DNA from: Massariosphaeria phaeospora
Lineage: Eukaryota > Ascomycota > Dothideomycetes > Pleosporales
Assembly (NCBI GenBank): GCA_011032825.1
Contig: JAADJZ010000003.1
Coordinates: 1,860,001 to 1,924,000 of the forward strand
Direction of reading: 5' to 3'
DNA: 64,000 nucleotides
The stretch's first letter is position 1. Every line of letters starts with the position of its first letter. Made by a program: the position numbers and the translations under genes. Below the pieces are notes generated by a model. That model saw only the letters and a list, made by a program, of their open reading frames with translations. It ran no database searches and was not told where the DNA came from. Of the stretch, positions 23,284-34,299 are shown piece after piece.

Positions 23284-25131
23284 ACGTAAACTACTAGTAA
23301 CCTAGCTAAACTAGTAACCTAGCTAAAAAACGCTAAAACTACGAATACTAACTTGCTTCTACTATGCTTACACCTACGAACGCGCAATTACGTAAATACA
23401 AAAGCAAACTTCTTTTTGCTTTTAAAGCTTTTAGAGCTAGCAAATTCCAAAGCTTTCGCGTAGCTGCATAGTTTTTTACTATTAATTACCGTTAACTTGC
23501 TAAACGCGATAAAAAAATACTTTTTAGCTTAGAAACTACGTTTACTCTTTGTAAGCTTACAAGTACTAAAAAAAAACAATTGTCTAATACATTCTTAACT
23601 TTAACGCGCAAGAATTCGCGCTTTTTCTATCTAAAGTAGCTAATATAGCTGATAAACTGCTAGGCAAGCGTAGTAGCAAGCTAGTAAACAAAAACTAGCT
23701 TGCGCGCTTCGTAACGCGTTTATCTAAGCTTAAAATAGCTTTTAATTAAGCTAAAAATAGGCAGAGAATACTCTAGAAAAATCTAGAAATAATTAGCGCG
23801 TAGTTTAAGCTAGTAGAGAATACTAAAGCTAAGTACAGCGTCTACGACAACAACGTGCACAACTTTAACAAAACTAGTTTCTAAATAAGCGTAATTAGCT
23901 CTATAAAAGTCGTTACAAGCTTTTAAAAACGTACTCAACCTAATTTTATCTAGCTAAGCAATTGAGAGTAGGTAATAGTTATCTAAAGCATTTGCGCCGT
24001 AGAGTACGCGATTTCGCTGTTTATTATCTACAAAAAGCGCGTTTACATTTTAGCATAGTACGAAAAAAACTTTATACTTAGCAATTAGAAGCTTTTAGTT
24101 TCTAAAAACAGCTAGACAAACAACGCTTTTAGTTTTAAATAGTTAAAGTACTTTAACGCGCATACAAAAGCGCGTTAGGTAGAAAAGTATTAGCTATTTA
24201 TTTTGAACGGCTATAAGAGCTACTAATTTTTCAATTTTAAAAACTATTGCTTTAAAAACAAGATTCTTACGCTTTGCATACTAGCTTATTTATTTTATAT
24301 TCTTTAGCTGCTAGATGTAGTTTGCTTTTTGCTGCTAAAGCTAAAGTACTTTTAACGCGTTTGAAACTTAGCGCGCTAGCGCGTTTTCTATATTAACAAA
24401 AAAAGCTTTCTACTAGCTTTTAAAAACGCGTTTTTTAAAGTGTTTACAACAAAAAACTGCAAAAAAGCTTTTAAAGTTTTAAAGCTAGTTTCTATTAACG
24501 CGTAAGTAGTTTTTAGTTATTTTGAAGTACAACTACGTACTTCGCTACTACTTTTTGCACTAGAAACGCCGTAGCAGTCAAAAACTCTAAGCAATACACT
24601 TAAATTTAAATCGCAATTAAAGCTAGTACGCGATTCTATTACTAAATTGCTTACTTTAGCGCAAAGTAGCTTCTTTTAGCTTGTAAAAAAAGCTAAATTA
24701 ATGCTGCATTAGAACGCGCTTAAGGACTACTATATCAAAAAGCTTGAAAATTAATTAGCAAAGATAACTAAGTAGAAATTGCGCAAACGAAAGTAGATTT
24801 AGCATAGTAGTACAATAGAGTATAGTAACGAATTAGCGCAAGTAGCTACTAAAGCGTCTACAGCGCTTTAGCTATTAAAAAAAGCGCGTAGTAGAAAAAG
24901 TTAAAAAAAAGCACAACTAGCTCTACGGCGCTGTAGAAACTATAGTAATACAAAGCACAATGCTTAAACTTACTAAAAGAATACAAAAAAAGCTTTTAAA
25001 TCTAAAGCTAGCACAACGTACGCAAGTTTCTTATTCGATAGCAATTAATTTAATGTTCTTTAAAATATGTTGGTTGTGCTAAGCATTTTTAGCTAGGTTA
25101 CTAGTTTAGCTAAGTTACTAGTAGTTTACGT
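23284..25131 (+). mobile_element. Fot1/pogo-like DNA transposon copy 2 (1,848 bp), RIP-mutated
   Basis: TIRs of about 50 bp begin ACGTAAACTACTAGTAAC and contain the sub-repeat CTAGTAACCTAGCTAAA; the right copy ends at 25131, and a TA lies on each side (23282-23283, 25132-25133). Plus-strand remnants read YSVYDNNVHNFNKTSF (first Asp region, Asp now Asn), LFILNGYKSY (second Asp region) and LLDVVC (third Asp region, Asp kept). Stops are frequent. It is inserted at or next to retrotransposon A. It is the same family, orientation reversed, and net length as copy 5. Confidence 0.9.
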
Positions 25132-25133
25132 TA

Positions 25134-25752
25134 TAGTTAAAAGTTCTTTGTTTAGCTACTTCTAGCGAAACTTAAAATAGTAGTTTAACAATTTCTGCGT
25201 ATTTCTTTTAGTTTACCTTTAGCTACGATTTGTGCTAAAAGTAACTAGTTTTCTAAACTCTTTGCTTTAAACGCGTTTTCTACTTAAAAAACAAGCTTAG
25301 TAGTAGTTTAAACTAACAGTAGTTTTTTCGCTGCGTTTAGGTAGTAATCTAAGCTATAGTAGCTAAAATCTACGTACTTAAAGCAAAGCTTTAGTTAGCA
25401 ACAGCAATTAATTTTCTCTTTAGTTTACTAAACTACTTTTTTTTTGCTACGAGTACGTTTAGTTGTTGCTTCTAAGCGACTTATTTAAGTAGTAGCTACT
25501 TCTAACGTTTATTTCATAGCGTCTAGGTTAGTAGCGAAAACGTTGCTAGTAGTTGTTAGCTAGTTCTACAAAGCGTATTTAGCTCGCTAAAAGTTTTCGT
25601 TTATTAAAGCAACGTAGTTTATAACTTTCTAAAGAAAGATAGTAAAATCTAGAATTACAACAGCTATTTGTTTCTAAAAGTTTAGTTAAAAGCTAGCTAA
25701 ATAATAGTTTTTAAGTGTATTAAAATTAGTAATTGTGTTTATACTTAAGTTG
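25134..25752. other. A+T-rich segment between two pogo elements, unassigned
   Basis: It has no open frame of note and no domain I can name. By position it may be gag or 5' sequence of retrotransposon A (minus) or B (plus), interrupted by the pogo copies on both sides. Confidence 0.4.
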
Positions 25753-25754
25753 TA

Positions 25755-27615
25755 ACGTACTTTACGAGTTCGTGCATTACACGAGTTCGTGCATTACACG
25801 AGTTCGTGCATTACTTTTGCCAAGCTTCTACCAAAACTACTCTATTTTAGCGCAAAACAGCTTACTTTAGCTTTGTGTAAAGTAATATAACACAAGATAT
25901 TATTTAGAGTTTACTTTTACTACTTGCTTACACGTACGCGCGTTGTGCTTAGCTTAATAACACTATTTACACTATTTTTAAAATAGTTTACCTACTTTAG
26001 CGCGCACTTGCGTTTTTAGCTTTTTTTTATTACTACGCGCTTCAAACTCTTTTAGAGTAGTTAAACGAGCTTTATTCTTAACTATTAAAGTTTTTTCTGC
26101 TTAAACCTGCTTTTTTTATGCGATTTACGTTGCGTAGCAGCTTTATTTGCTATTTTTAGCTTAGCTATTTTTCGTTGCGCTAACACTAACTTGTGCGCGA
26201 TAATAGCTACTTTCTTTAAAACTTTTTTAAAGGCTTTTACTATAAACGTTAGTAAGCTATTTATATACTTTTAAATTCTTGCTTTTACAAGCGTTAATTG
26301 CAACTCTAGTTTAAAGTATTGCTTAGAGTTTGCAACTGCTAAAGCTCGTTGTTAATAAGTAGTAGTAGTAATAAAGTACGTAGCTAAACGTTAAAAGCTG
26401 TTATAACCTATTCTAAGTTAAATAAAACTAATCTAGCGCTTTGAAACTTTTTTTGAATATTACTAAAAGTAATTGCTGCATTATAAGCGCGTATAAAGTA
26501 TAGTAAAAACTTAAGTTTTGTAATGTAAATAATTTAGTTGCGTATAAAAATTTTAGCTTAGCGCTTATACGCTTTCTTTAGAAAAGCAAAACAACTTACA
26601 TTAAAAAGCTGTAGAAAGTGCAATAAGTACGAAAGCATGCAAATAGTAATAATTTTATTTTTCTTGTAGTATTGCTAGAATGCAAGCGAGTTATAGCTTT
26701 TATAGCCGTTAATTGCGAGTAGTTAGTAGCTGCTAACTACTTTTTTTTTTGTGTACTTATTAAAGTACTTTAACTACTACAGCCTAAGCTTATTTGTTGT
26801 TTAGCTTTTTTTAGAAACTGCAATAACCTAGTTCTAAAGTAGATTCTTTTTTTGTACTAAGCAAAGAGGTAATAGTAGCTCTTAAAAATAATAAAAAGTA
26901 AAATAGCTTACTTTGTTGCGTTAATGCTTTGGATAACTGTTGTTTACTTTCTATTGCCTTGCTGTATTGCCTTTAGCCGTTTTCGTTTCTCTAAAGTAGT
27001 AACAACTGCTTTAGTTAATATCTAGCCTATTATAAAGCTTGTTTTGTTAAAGTTGTACGTATTTATATTTTAGATACTATACTTAGCTTTTGTATTAGCT
27101 ACTAGGCAAAACTAGTTTTAAATAACTTTAAAAAATTTGCAAAGCGCTTTTTTGTAATTGTACTTGCGATTAAACTTTATTGTAAACTCAAAGCAGTGCA
27201 TAACCTACGTACTAAGCTAGTTTAAGCTAACTTAGCCTAGATTGCACTTTGCGCGCAAGAAATTGGCTATATTAGCTACAGCTGCGAGCTTAAAAAAAAA
27301 TTCGCGCGATATACGCTTAAGTATATACTTAACAACTACGCTCTTTTTAGTTTTTGTTAGATTTTTTAATTTAGGCTAGTAATCTACTTGTAAAGTCTAT
27401 TCTACGCGTTAGTAGCTTAGTGTTAATTAATCAACGTTGTAGATAGCTGCAGCGCGTTGCTAAAAAAATGTTACGTTTTGTTTAAAAGCCTAAAGAGCAA
27501 GCTATATCTAACGTTCTTTAGAAAGTTCTATTTAGTATTGTTGTTAAAGCATTACGTAGAAAGTAGAGTTTGGTAAAAGCTTAGCAAAAGTAATGCACGA
27601 ACTCGTAAAGTACGT
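25755..27615 (-). mobile_element. Fot1/pogo-like DNA transposon copy 3 (1,861 bp), inverted relative to copy 1
   Basis: TIRs begin ACGTACTTTACGAGTTCGTG on the left and, inverted, end at 27615, with TA on each side (25753-25754, 27616-27617). The interior is the reverse complement of copy 1, with long identical runs: for example the stretch around 26,690-26,740 matches 11,225-11,285. Comparison of copies 1 and 3 shows where the two MITEs entered copy 1. The transposase frames on the minus strand are broken by stops. The left TIR is longer than the right because of a 17-bp triplication. Confidence 0.9.
25764..25814 (+). repeat. 17-bp triplication inside the left TIR of pogo copy 3
   Basis: ACGAGTTCGTGCATTAC occurs three times in perfect tandem (25764-25780, 25781-25797, 25798-25814). 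The right TIR carries one copy. A comparable two-unit arrangement is seen in the TIRs of the other pogo copies here, so sub-repeats in the TIR appear to be a family trait, with copy number varying. Confidence 0.95.
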
Positions 27616-27617
27616 TA

Positions 27618-30600
27618 TGTAAGTTTTATAAACTCTTTGTTGTACTTCTAGAAAGTACCTTTCTTTATAAGTAAAGTAAAAAAGCGAGTTTAAACTTTGT
27701 TTGCGTAGTTTTAATCTACGTAGTAGATGTTTAAGTAGGCCTAGAATTTGTTTATTACTTTGCTTTAGTTTTTTTAGTACTAAGCTAGCTTTGTAGTAGA
27801 AGTAGAATTTTTTAACTAGTTAAAAATATAACTGCAGCTTACTTTAAAAAAAAAAAAAGAAAAAGCAAAAGCTTAAGAAATTAGCTTTTTACTTTGTAGC
27901 TTATATTAACTTGTTATAGTTAAAGAAAGTAGGCACTTTTTGTAAAATGCTAACAAGCAAGAACTCAACGTTTCTTACTGCGTTAGCAAAGATTAGAAGT
28001 TTAAAAAACTTAAAAGCAATCGTAGATAGTAGAGCTTATTTTAATGTTCTTTTAGCTGTCGTAGCGAAAGAATAGAATCTAGTACTTAAACCAATCTCTA
28101 ATATTTTCTTTATATTGCTAAGTAAATTGAGTTACACTATCTATAGTTGTACTATAATAAAAGTTTGTATTACAAACTCTAAAAGCAAAGTACAAACCTA
28201 TAGAATCTTTTTTGTAGTAGCTAATTTCAAAAAGCTTTCGATGTATCTCGAACTCTTTTGAATAGATTAGTTTTAGCTAAAGTTAAACTATTCGCGTTGC
28301 TGCATGCTCTTTAGAAGCATAAAGAACCTAAATAGACTAAACTATGCTAAAGTAGCTATAAAAGACGTAGCAAAGTTTGCTTAAACTTTAAATAGTTCTA
28401 ATGCAAAGCTTTATGTTTGTTTGATTAGTACACTTTTTAAAGCAAGCGACTAAAAAAAGCAAGGCTCTAGTTTGCAACTTGAATATTAGAAGTACTAAAA
28501 CGTAGCGAGCTTTAATAGCTCGTTAGTAATAGCGTCTTATAAAAAGCAGAATCTCGCAATTAAACTTTAGCCTAGTACAACTTTTTTGCATCAACTTCTG
28601 TACAACATGTTAATAGCAAAATTAAAGCATCTTTGCAAATACGTAAACGAGTACTTTAATAAAAAATAAATAAAGCGCTTAAAGTTTTTAGCTAGTGCGC
28701 TAATTCTTTTTGCGAAAAAGAAAAATAGCACTTTAAAACTTTGCGTTGACTATCGAAGCTTTAACAAAATTACGATTAAGAATTGTTATTCTCTGCTCTT
28801 TATTGCAGAGTTCTTGAAGAAGTTAGCTAAAGCGAAAGTTTATACTAAGCTTAACATTCGTAAAGCCTATTATAGAATCTAAATTAAAGAAAAAAACAAA
28901 TAAAAAACAGCTTTTAGGACTTAATATAGTTATTTTAAGTACCTTGTTATGCTATTTAGTTTTACAAATGCTTTTGCAGCATTCTAAGCTTACATTAACT
29001 AAGCTTTTGCTAAGTTAGTTAACGTAACCTATATTGTGTACTTTAACAACATTCTAGTGTTTTCTAACACAAAAAAAGCCTATGTAAGCTAGGTTAAAAA
29101 AGTTTTTTAACGTTTGCGTAAAGCAAAGCTATACTTAAAGCTTAGTAAGTGCGAGTAGCACATACGGCAAACAAAGTACTTAGGTTACATTGTATACCTA
29201 GAAAAAGTTAAAATAAACTTAAAACGAATTAGAACGATCTAGAAGTAGCTAATGCTAAACACGGTTCGAAATATTCGAGTATTTATAGGCTTTATAAACT
29301 ATTATCGGCGCTTTATCGCTAAGTTCTCTAAGCTTGCTCTACTATTAACTAAACTAACTTAGAAAAAACTAGAAGCGGCCCGAAGCAGGCACGCCCAAAG
29401 AAAAGAAAAAATCTAGCGAATTAACTTTAAAACTAAAGCTAAGAAAGCGTTTAGAAAACTTAAGAGTGCTTTTTTCAATATTTCTATTCTAGCTTATTAT
29501 AAAGCAGAACAATTTACAAAGCTTAAAACTAACGCTTCTAAAAACGCTATTAGTAGAATTCTAAGCTAGAAAGTTTCTAACGGTGAAAACAGCGAAAAAA
29601 GTGCGCATTAGCGCCTAATTGGTTTTTTTTCGCAGAAAATAAACAAAGCGAAGTACAATTACGATACTTATAATAAAAAGTTGTTAGCAATTAACAAAAG
29701 TTTATTACACTTTTGCTATTTTTTTTTAGGTATTCCGTTTAATCTCTATACGAACTACAATAACTTACAATAGTTTATAAAAACAAAAACTCTAAATTAT
29801 CATCAAGTTCGCGCTTACAAAAAGTTAACAAAGTACAACTTTGTTATAATTTATCAACTTAAAAAGACAAATCTAGCCGATAGCTCTTTTTGACGACTAA
29901 ACTACATGAAGAAAGCCTATGCTTTTGCGCAGAAAAGCAATGAAATCTACGTAGATTTATTACGAGCTTTAATAACTTGTAGTGTCTACAGTAAGCCCGC
30001 CCTAGTAGCAGCAATTACAAAATTAGCTAGCTAACTTGCAAAAGAACTAAGCTTACTAACTTTTCTAAAGAAAATAAAAGCTTTAGACTTAAAAATGCAC
30101 ATTGGAGAAGAACTAACCTAAGCACCCTAGCTTAAGCTTTCGAAGAATAAAATCCTTTTAGGTAATCTAGTAAGCGATTTTGCAAACTCTTTAGACTTAG
30201 ACCTAGACTTTAACTTAGAAAACGAGTCTAGACTAGTAGAGCCTATAGTAGCTTAGAATAGACTAGAACTAGCTATAACAAAGTAGTCGAATAAAATCTA
30301 CTTTAATACAACGAAAGAGAAAGCAAAGGCTTTCTAGAAATGTTATAACAGCTCGATAGCTAGCTACTTTAGCGTTAAAAAAACCTTAAAGAAAGTTAAA
30401 CGCTAATACGAGTAAAAAAAGATAAAAAAAAACGTTAAAAAGTACTGCAACAACTGTCTAAAGTGTTGCAAATTAGTAGCAGCTAAACACAGCTTTTACA
30501 AACTTTTTATACTTTTGCTAGCGTCTAATAGCTCGTAGTGTAATGTTACAATAAACTTTATTACAAAACTCTTACTATCGAAGTATATAAAGCAAGTATA

Positions 30601-31650
30601 CGATTTTATTCTCGTTGTAGTAAACTGCTTAACTAAAATAGCTTACTATATTCTAGCTTGCGCCAACTAGACAGCGAAGAACTTTGCAATAGTTTAAATA
30701 AAAAAAATCGTAAGACTTTACAGCGTCTCGAAAAACGTTATTTTAGACTAAAGTTTTATTATAAACTCAAAGTTTTAGAACAGCTTCTGCTACTATCTTA
30801 GCTTAATAAGCGTTCTCTTTTCTGCTTATTACTCTCAAACGAATAGTTAAACTAAAAAACAAAATCAAACGCTAGAATAGTACTTTCGATGTTACTGTTG
30901 CTTTGAATAGGACAATTGAACTATGTAGCTGCTAGTAGCGAAGTTCGCGTACAACAATAGCTAATACGTAACTACAAAAATTACTTTTTTTGTAGCGTAC
31001 TACAAAGCGTTTTTAAAAGCTTTAGATTAGCTTAAAATGCTTTTTAGTAACAAATAGTTGTTTATAAGAACAAGCATAGCAGCTTACATAATTACTTTCT
31101 AAGCTAAATGCTAGCGCAAGATTAAAGCTGCAAACGCTTATTAGAAGAAGTATTCTAACAAGCGTAGAAAGCACATTTTGCTAAAGCAAAGTAACTAGGT
31201 GCTAATTTCAAACCGCTACATGAAATCTACTAGGCTAAAGAAAAAGCTTAACTAGAAGTACGTAGAGCTAGGCACTATTGTAAACTAGATTAGCACCAAC
31301 GCGTACTAAGTAAACTTTTTTAAACTAAAAAGTGTTTATCTAGTTTTTTACGTATTCTTGTTAGAACTTTACAACTAGAAAAAGTTAATACTCTTTTAAA
31401 GTAAGCTTTTGGTAGATACTTTGCGTACTTTTAAGAACAACGTGTACTACGTTAAAAAAGTACTTAATAAAAAAAAATCTTTAGTTAGCACCTAAAAGTA
31501 CCTCGTTAAATAAAAAGAATACTTAAACAATAAGAACTTTTGAGAACTTAAACCAAATATAAGTGCAAATGCACTTAACGATTTTTAAAAAAAAAAAGAA
31601 TATTTGTAGAAAAGAAATAAGAAACGCACTTTAGGCAATGTGCTTTTAAA
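27618..31650 (+). mobile_element. Ty3/gypsy chromovirus-type retrotransposon B, decayed
   Basis: Plus-strand remnants occur in canonical order. Protease-like sequence is near 28,030-28,250. Reverse transcriptase at about 28,700-29,100 reads FAKKKNSTLKLCVDYRSFNK and YFNNILVFS, where the YxDD motif has become YFNN. RNase H follows at about 29,400-29,900. Integrase at about 30,430-30,900 reads YCNNCLKCCKL (zinc-binding) and DFILVVVNCLTKIAYY (core). A chromodomain at about 31,445-31,590 reads YYVKKVLNKK, then KYLVK.KEYL and ALNDF. A C-terminal chromodomain marks the chromovirus clade, whose integrases are steered to heterochromatin. In-frame TAG/TAA codons interrupt all domains. LTRs were not identified, so the limits are approximate. 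Confidence 0.85.
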
Positions 31651-33584
31651 AAGAGAATAGTTAACACGTTTTACTTTGCTACTTAACGCATAGTCGGCAT
31701 TAAGATCTTTAAAAAATTTAAGATTTTCTAAGTTACAAATTTTTTTAAAAGAAATAATATATTATTTCACTATTTTAAGGCATAGCGTTAAGAGAACTAC
31801 TTTGTGCTATTATAAGCTAGTGTAGCACACTTTACAGCAAAGAAAAACAAAGTAGGTTTTAAAAATGTATGCATAACTATGCTACTTCTAAGCGAACTAC
31901 TTTTACACTAACTACTAAGTATTAGCTTCTGTTACGCTAAAATAAAGTTTTAAAACGCTAACGCTGTGCTCAAAAACTAATTCAAGCAAAAAAACCGCTT
32001 TTAACGCTACAATAGTCTAAAAGGCCGCAATCTAACGCTAGGAACTACTAAGCTACTTACAACTTTTTAGCCGAAGTTTATAAACTTTGCTGTAAGCAAC
32101 TTAACTCTCTTTGTAAGCACACTTTTTTGCACTTTGTTTTTTTTAACTGCACGCTTTGCAGTTGCGTTGGCAAGATCCGCAAAGAGCTAAGCGCGCTCGC
32201 AATTTCTTTTAGCTGCTAAATTAATAACAACGCAAGCTTTCTTGAACTAGAATATGTTAATACGAGTTATAGTAGCCTATAATAGGCTAACATACTTTCT
32301 TACGCAAAGTATTAGCTTGCTTAACGTTCTCTTAGAGCTTCGCTGCTACTAACTAGTTAAACAACTACTTAAGATACTTTTGCTAAATAGCAGCAGCTTT
32401 AACAGTACAAACGCAACTATTTAGCTTAACTTTAGCATTAGAATTTTTATTAAGGTTAGTAGATTTATTGTAAAAGTAGAGGTGCGCGCTGTAGAAAGCA
32501 TATTAGCAACTAGAAACTAAATTAGCGCTTTGCTACACTTTAAGAAGTTAAAACACATACTTATTAAGCGTTTTAAAAATGTTTTTGCAAGTTCTGCTTA
32601 TTTTTATTATAGCAAGCTTTACTTTATCGTTAGTGTACGCTTTAAACTAGCAAAGTGTTTTAAAAACTTTTTTTTTAGTTTTAGGCGCGCTAGAGGACAG
32701 AGGCTTGTAAGCAAAGTTAAAAACAACTACAAAATAACTCTTGTTGCGAACTCTTTTTAGAGCGAGCACAACTTTTTCTAACTTATTTTAAAGCTTTTCT
32801 AGTACTTTATATAGAATTAGAATAGTTTATAACGCTTTTAGCTAGTTTAGATACGCACTAAATAGCAGTTTTAGTTTGTATTAAAACACTAGAAGCATTT
32901 TAGATACCTATGCTCTTTGCTTTTGTTGTTTTTAACAATCTACTTTTAGTACAAACGCTTGTTAAAGTCGTTGACAATAAGCATGCAGCATTCTACTTAG
33001 CCTAAGTAATAGTACTTTCTATTGCTTTAGAACGCAACGCAACGCGCGCAGAAGTGCACTATAAAATTGCTATTGTCTAAAATGTCATTGCTAACTTTAG
33101 TAATGTTTATGTTAGCTAGTAAAGAATTAAAGTAGCTAAAGAAAAGCTAACGCGAGCTAATATGCAGAAAAAGAACTAATAGTTACACTATTAGCTACTA
33201 AACACTCTACAATAGCTTATTATAACCTAGATCAACTTACCTATTCTAACGTTAACTAATTTTTAAATCTAAGAATTTAGCGAGGTTAATGTAAAAACAA
33301 AAATTAAAAAAAGCTAGTACAAGCTATAAGAAAACTATAGGCAGCACTCGCTGCTAGGCCGAAAATCCGCTAGATTCTGCTAGCAGTACACTTTACTACT
33401 AGCTTTACTAAGAAAAACTTTACTACTTTTTTACTTTAACTTTACTTAAGTTCGCACTAGTTCGAAGCATTGGTATAGAGCCTTAGAAAGCTATTCTACT
33501 TTACAATAGCCTATATAGGCTTCTATTAGAGAATTTCAAACAAAGTTAGCTTACAAAACGTTTGAGCTTTTAGAAAAAAAATAA
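31651..33584. other. A+T-rich decayed DNA, unassigned
   Basis: A 76-codon open frame at 32,530-32,760 has no recognisable motif and is probably chance. Around 33,150-33,290 a plus-strand reading gives LLATKHSTIAYYNLDQLTYS, which looks protein-like but matches no family I can name. It may be gag sequence of a retrotransposon or an unrelated relic. Confidence 0.4.
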
Positions 33585-33807
33585 TGTAAAGCCAAGTAGC
33601 TTTACGTGTTTGTTTTTTTTTAATTAATAGCTACTATAGGCTATAACGAGCTAGACTAGTTTCTTGCAAAGCTTTTAAAAGTACCTCGCACTAAATTGCT
33701 ACTAAAACAGCAATTCGTTTCTTTTACACGAATATACTATCTTTATTACTATACTATTAATCTATTTTAAGTGTTATTAAACCTACGATTAAACGCAGTT
33801 TTACACT
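33585..33807 (-). mobile_element. Second copy of the short MITE-like insert
   Basis: It is the reverse complement of about 220 bp at 12,324-12,550, including the distinctive CGTAGGTTTAATAACACTTA stretch. The ends carry GTAAAGCC on the left and GTAAAAC read from the right. No coding capacity. Confidence 0.7.
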
Positions 33808-34299
33808 CTTAGCACGACTGTACAAAGCGTACAAAAAACGCAACTAAAACAAAATTACATAAAAGTAAAAGCAAAAGTTGCAAGCTAAAAGCTTACTGCA
33901 CTACTTAATAGTAAAGCTGCCTAGACATTAGTTTTCTTAGAATAAGTAAAAAGAAACAGAATACTTTACTAAGTTAAGAATTAACTAATACGAATAGTGT
34001 TAGCTAACGAACAACTACTAAGATATAAAAACAGTTTAATTAACTTAAAAACCTAAAAAGTTGAGTTGAAAGTTGCGAGCATTAGGCACTAATAGTATAT
34101 TAATATTATAAACTTTAAAAGTTCTAACATGTATATTAAGTACAACTAGCTACAACAACACAACTTTAATATTAATTAAAAAAACAAAACAATACGCAGC
34201 TGAAGGCTTAGAAAGAAAGTCGCTGTAGCACTACAAAATAGTTCAACAATTTAGAGCTTACCTAAGAATAAAAAAATTAGTTTAATTTTACTTTATAAA

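Noticed and set aside
32530..32760. 76-codon frame in A+T-rich DNA
   Set aside because: No motif, composition as for surrounding decayed DNA; a frame of this length is expected by chance in 30 kb.
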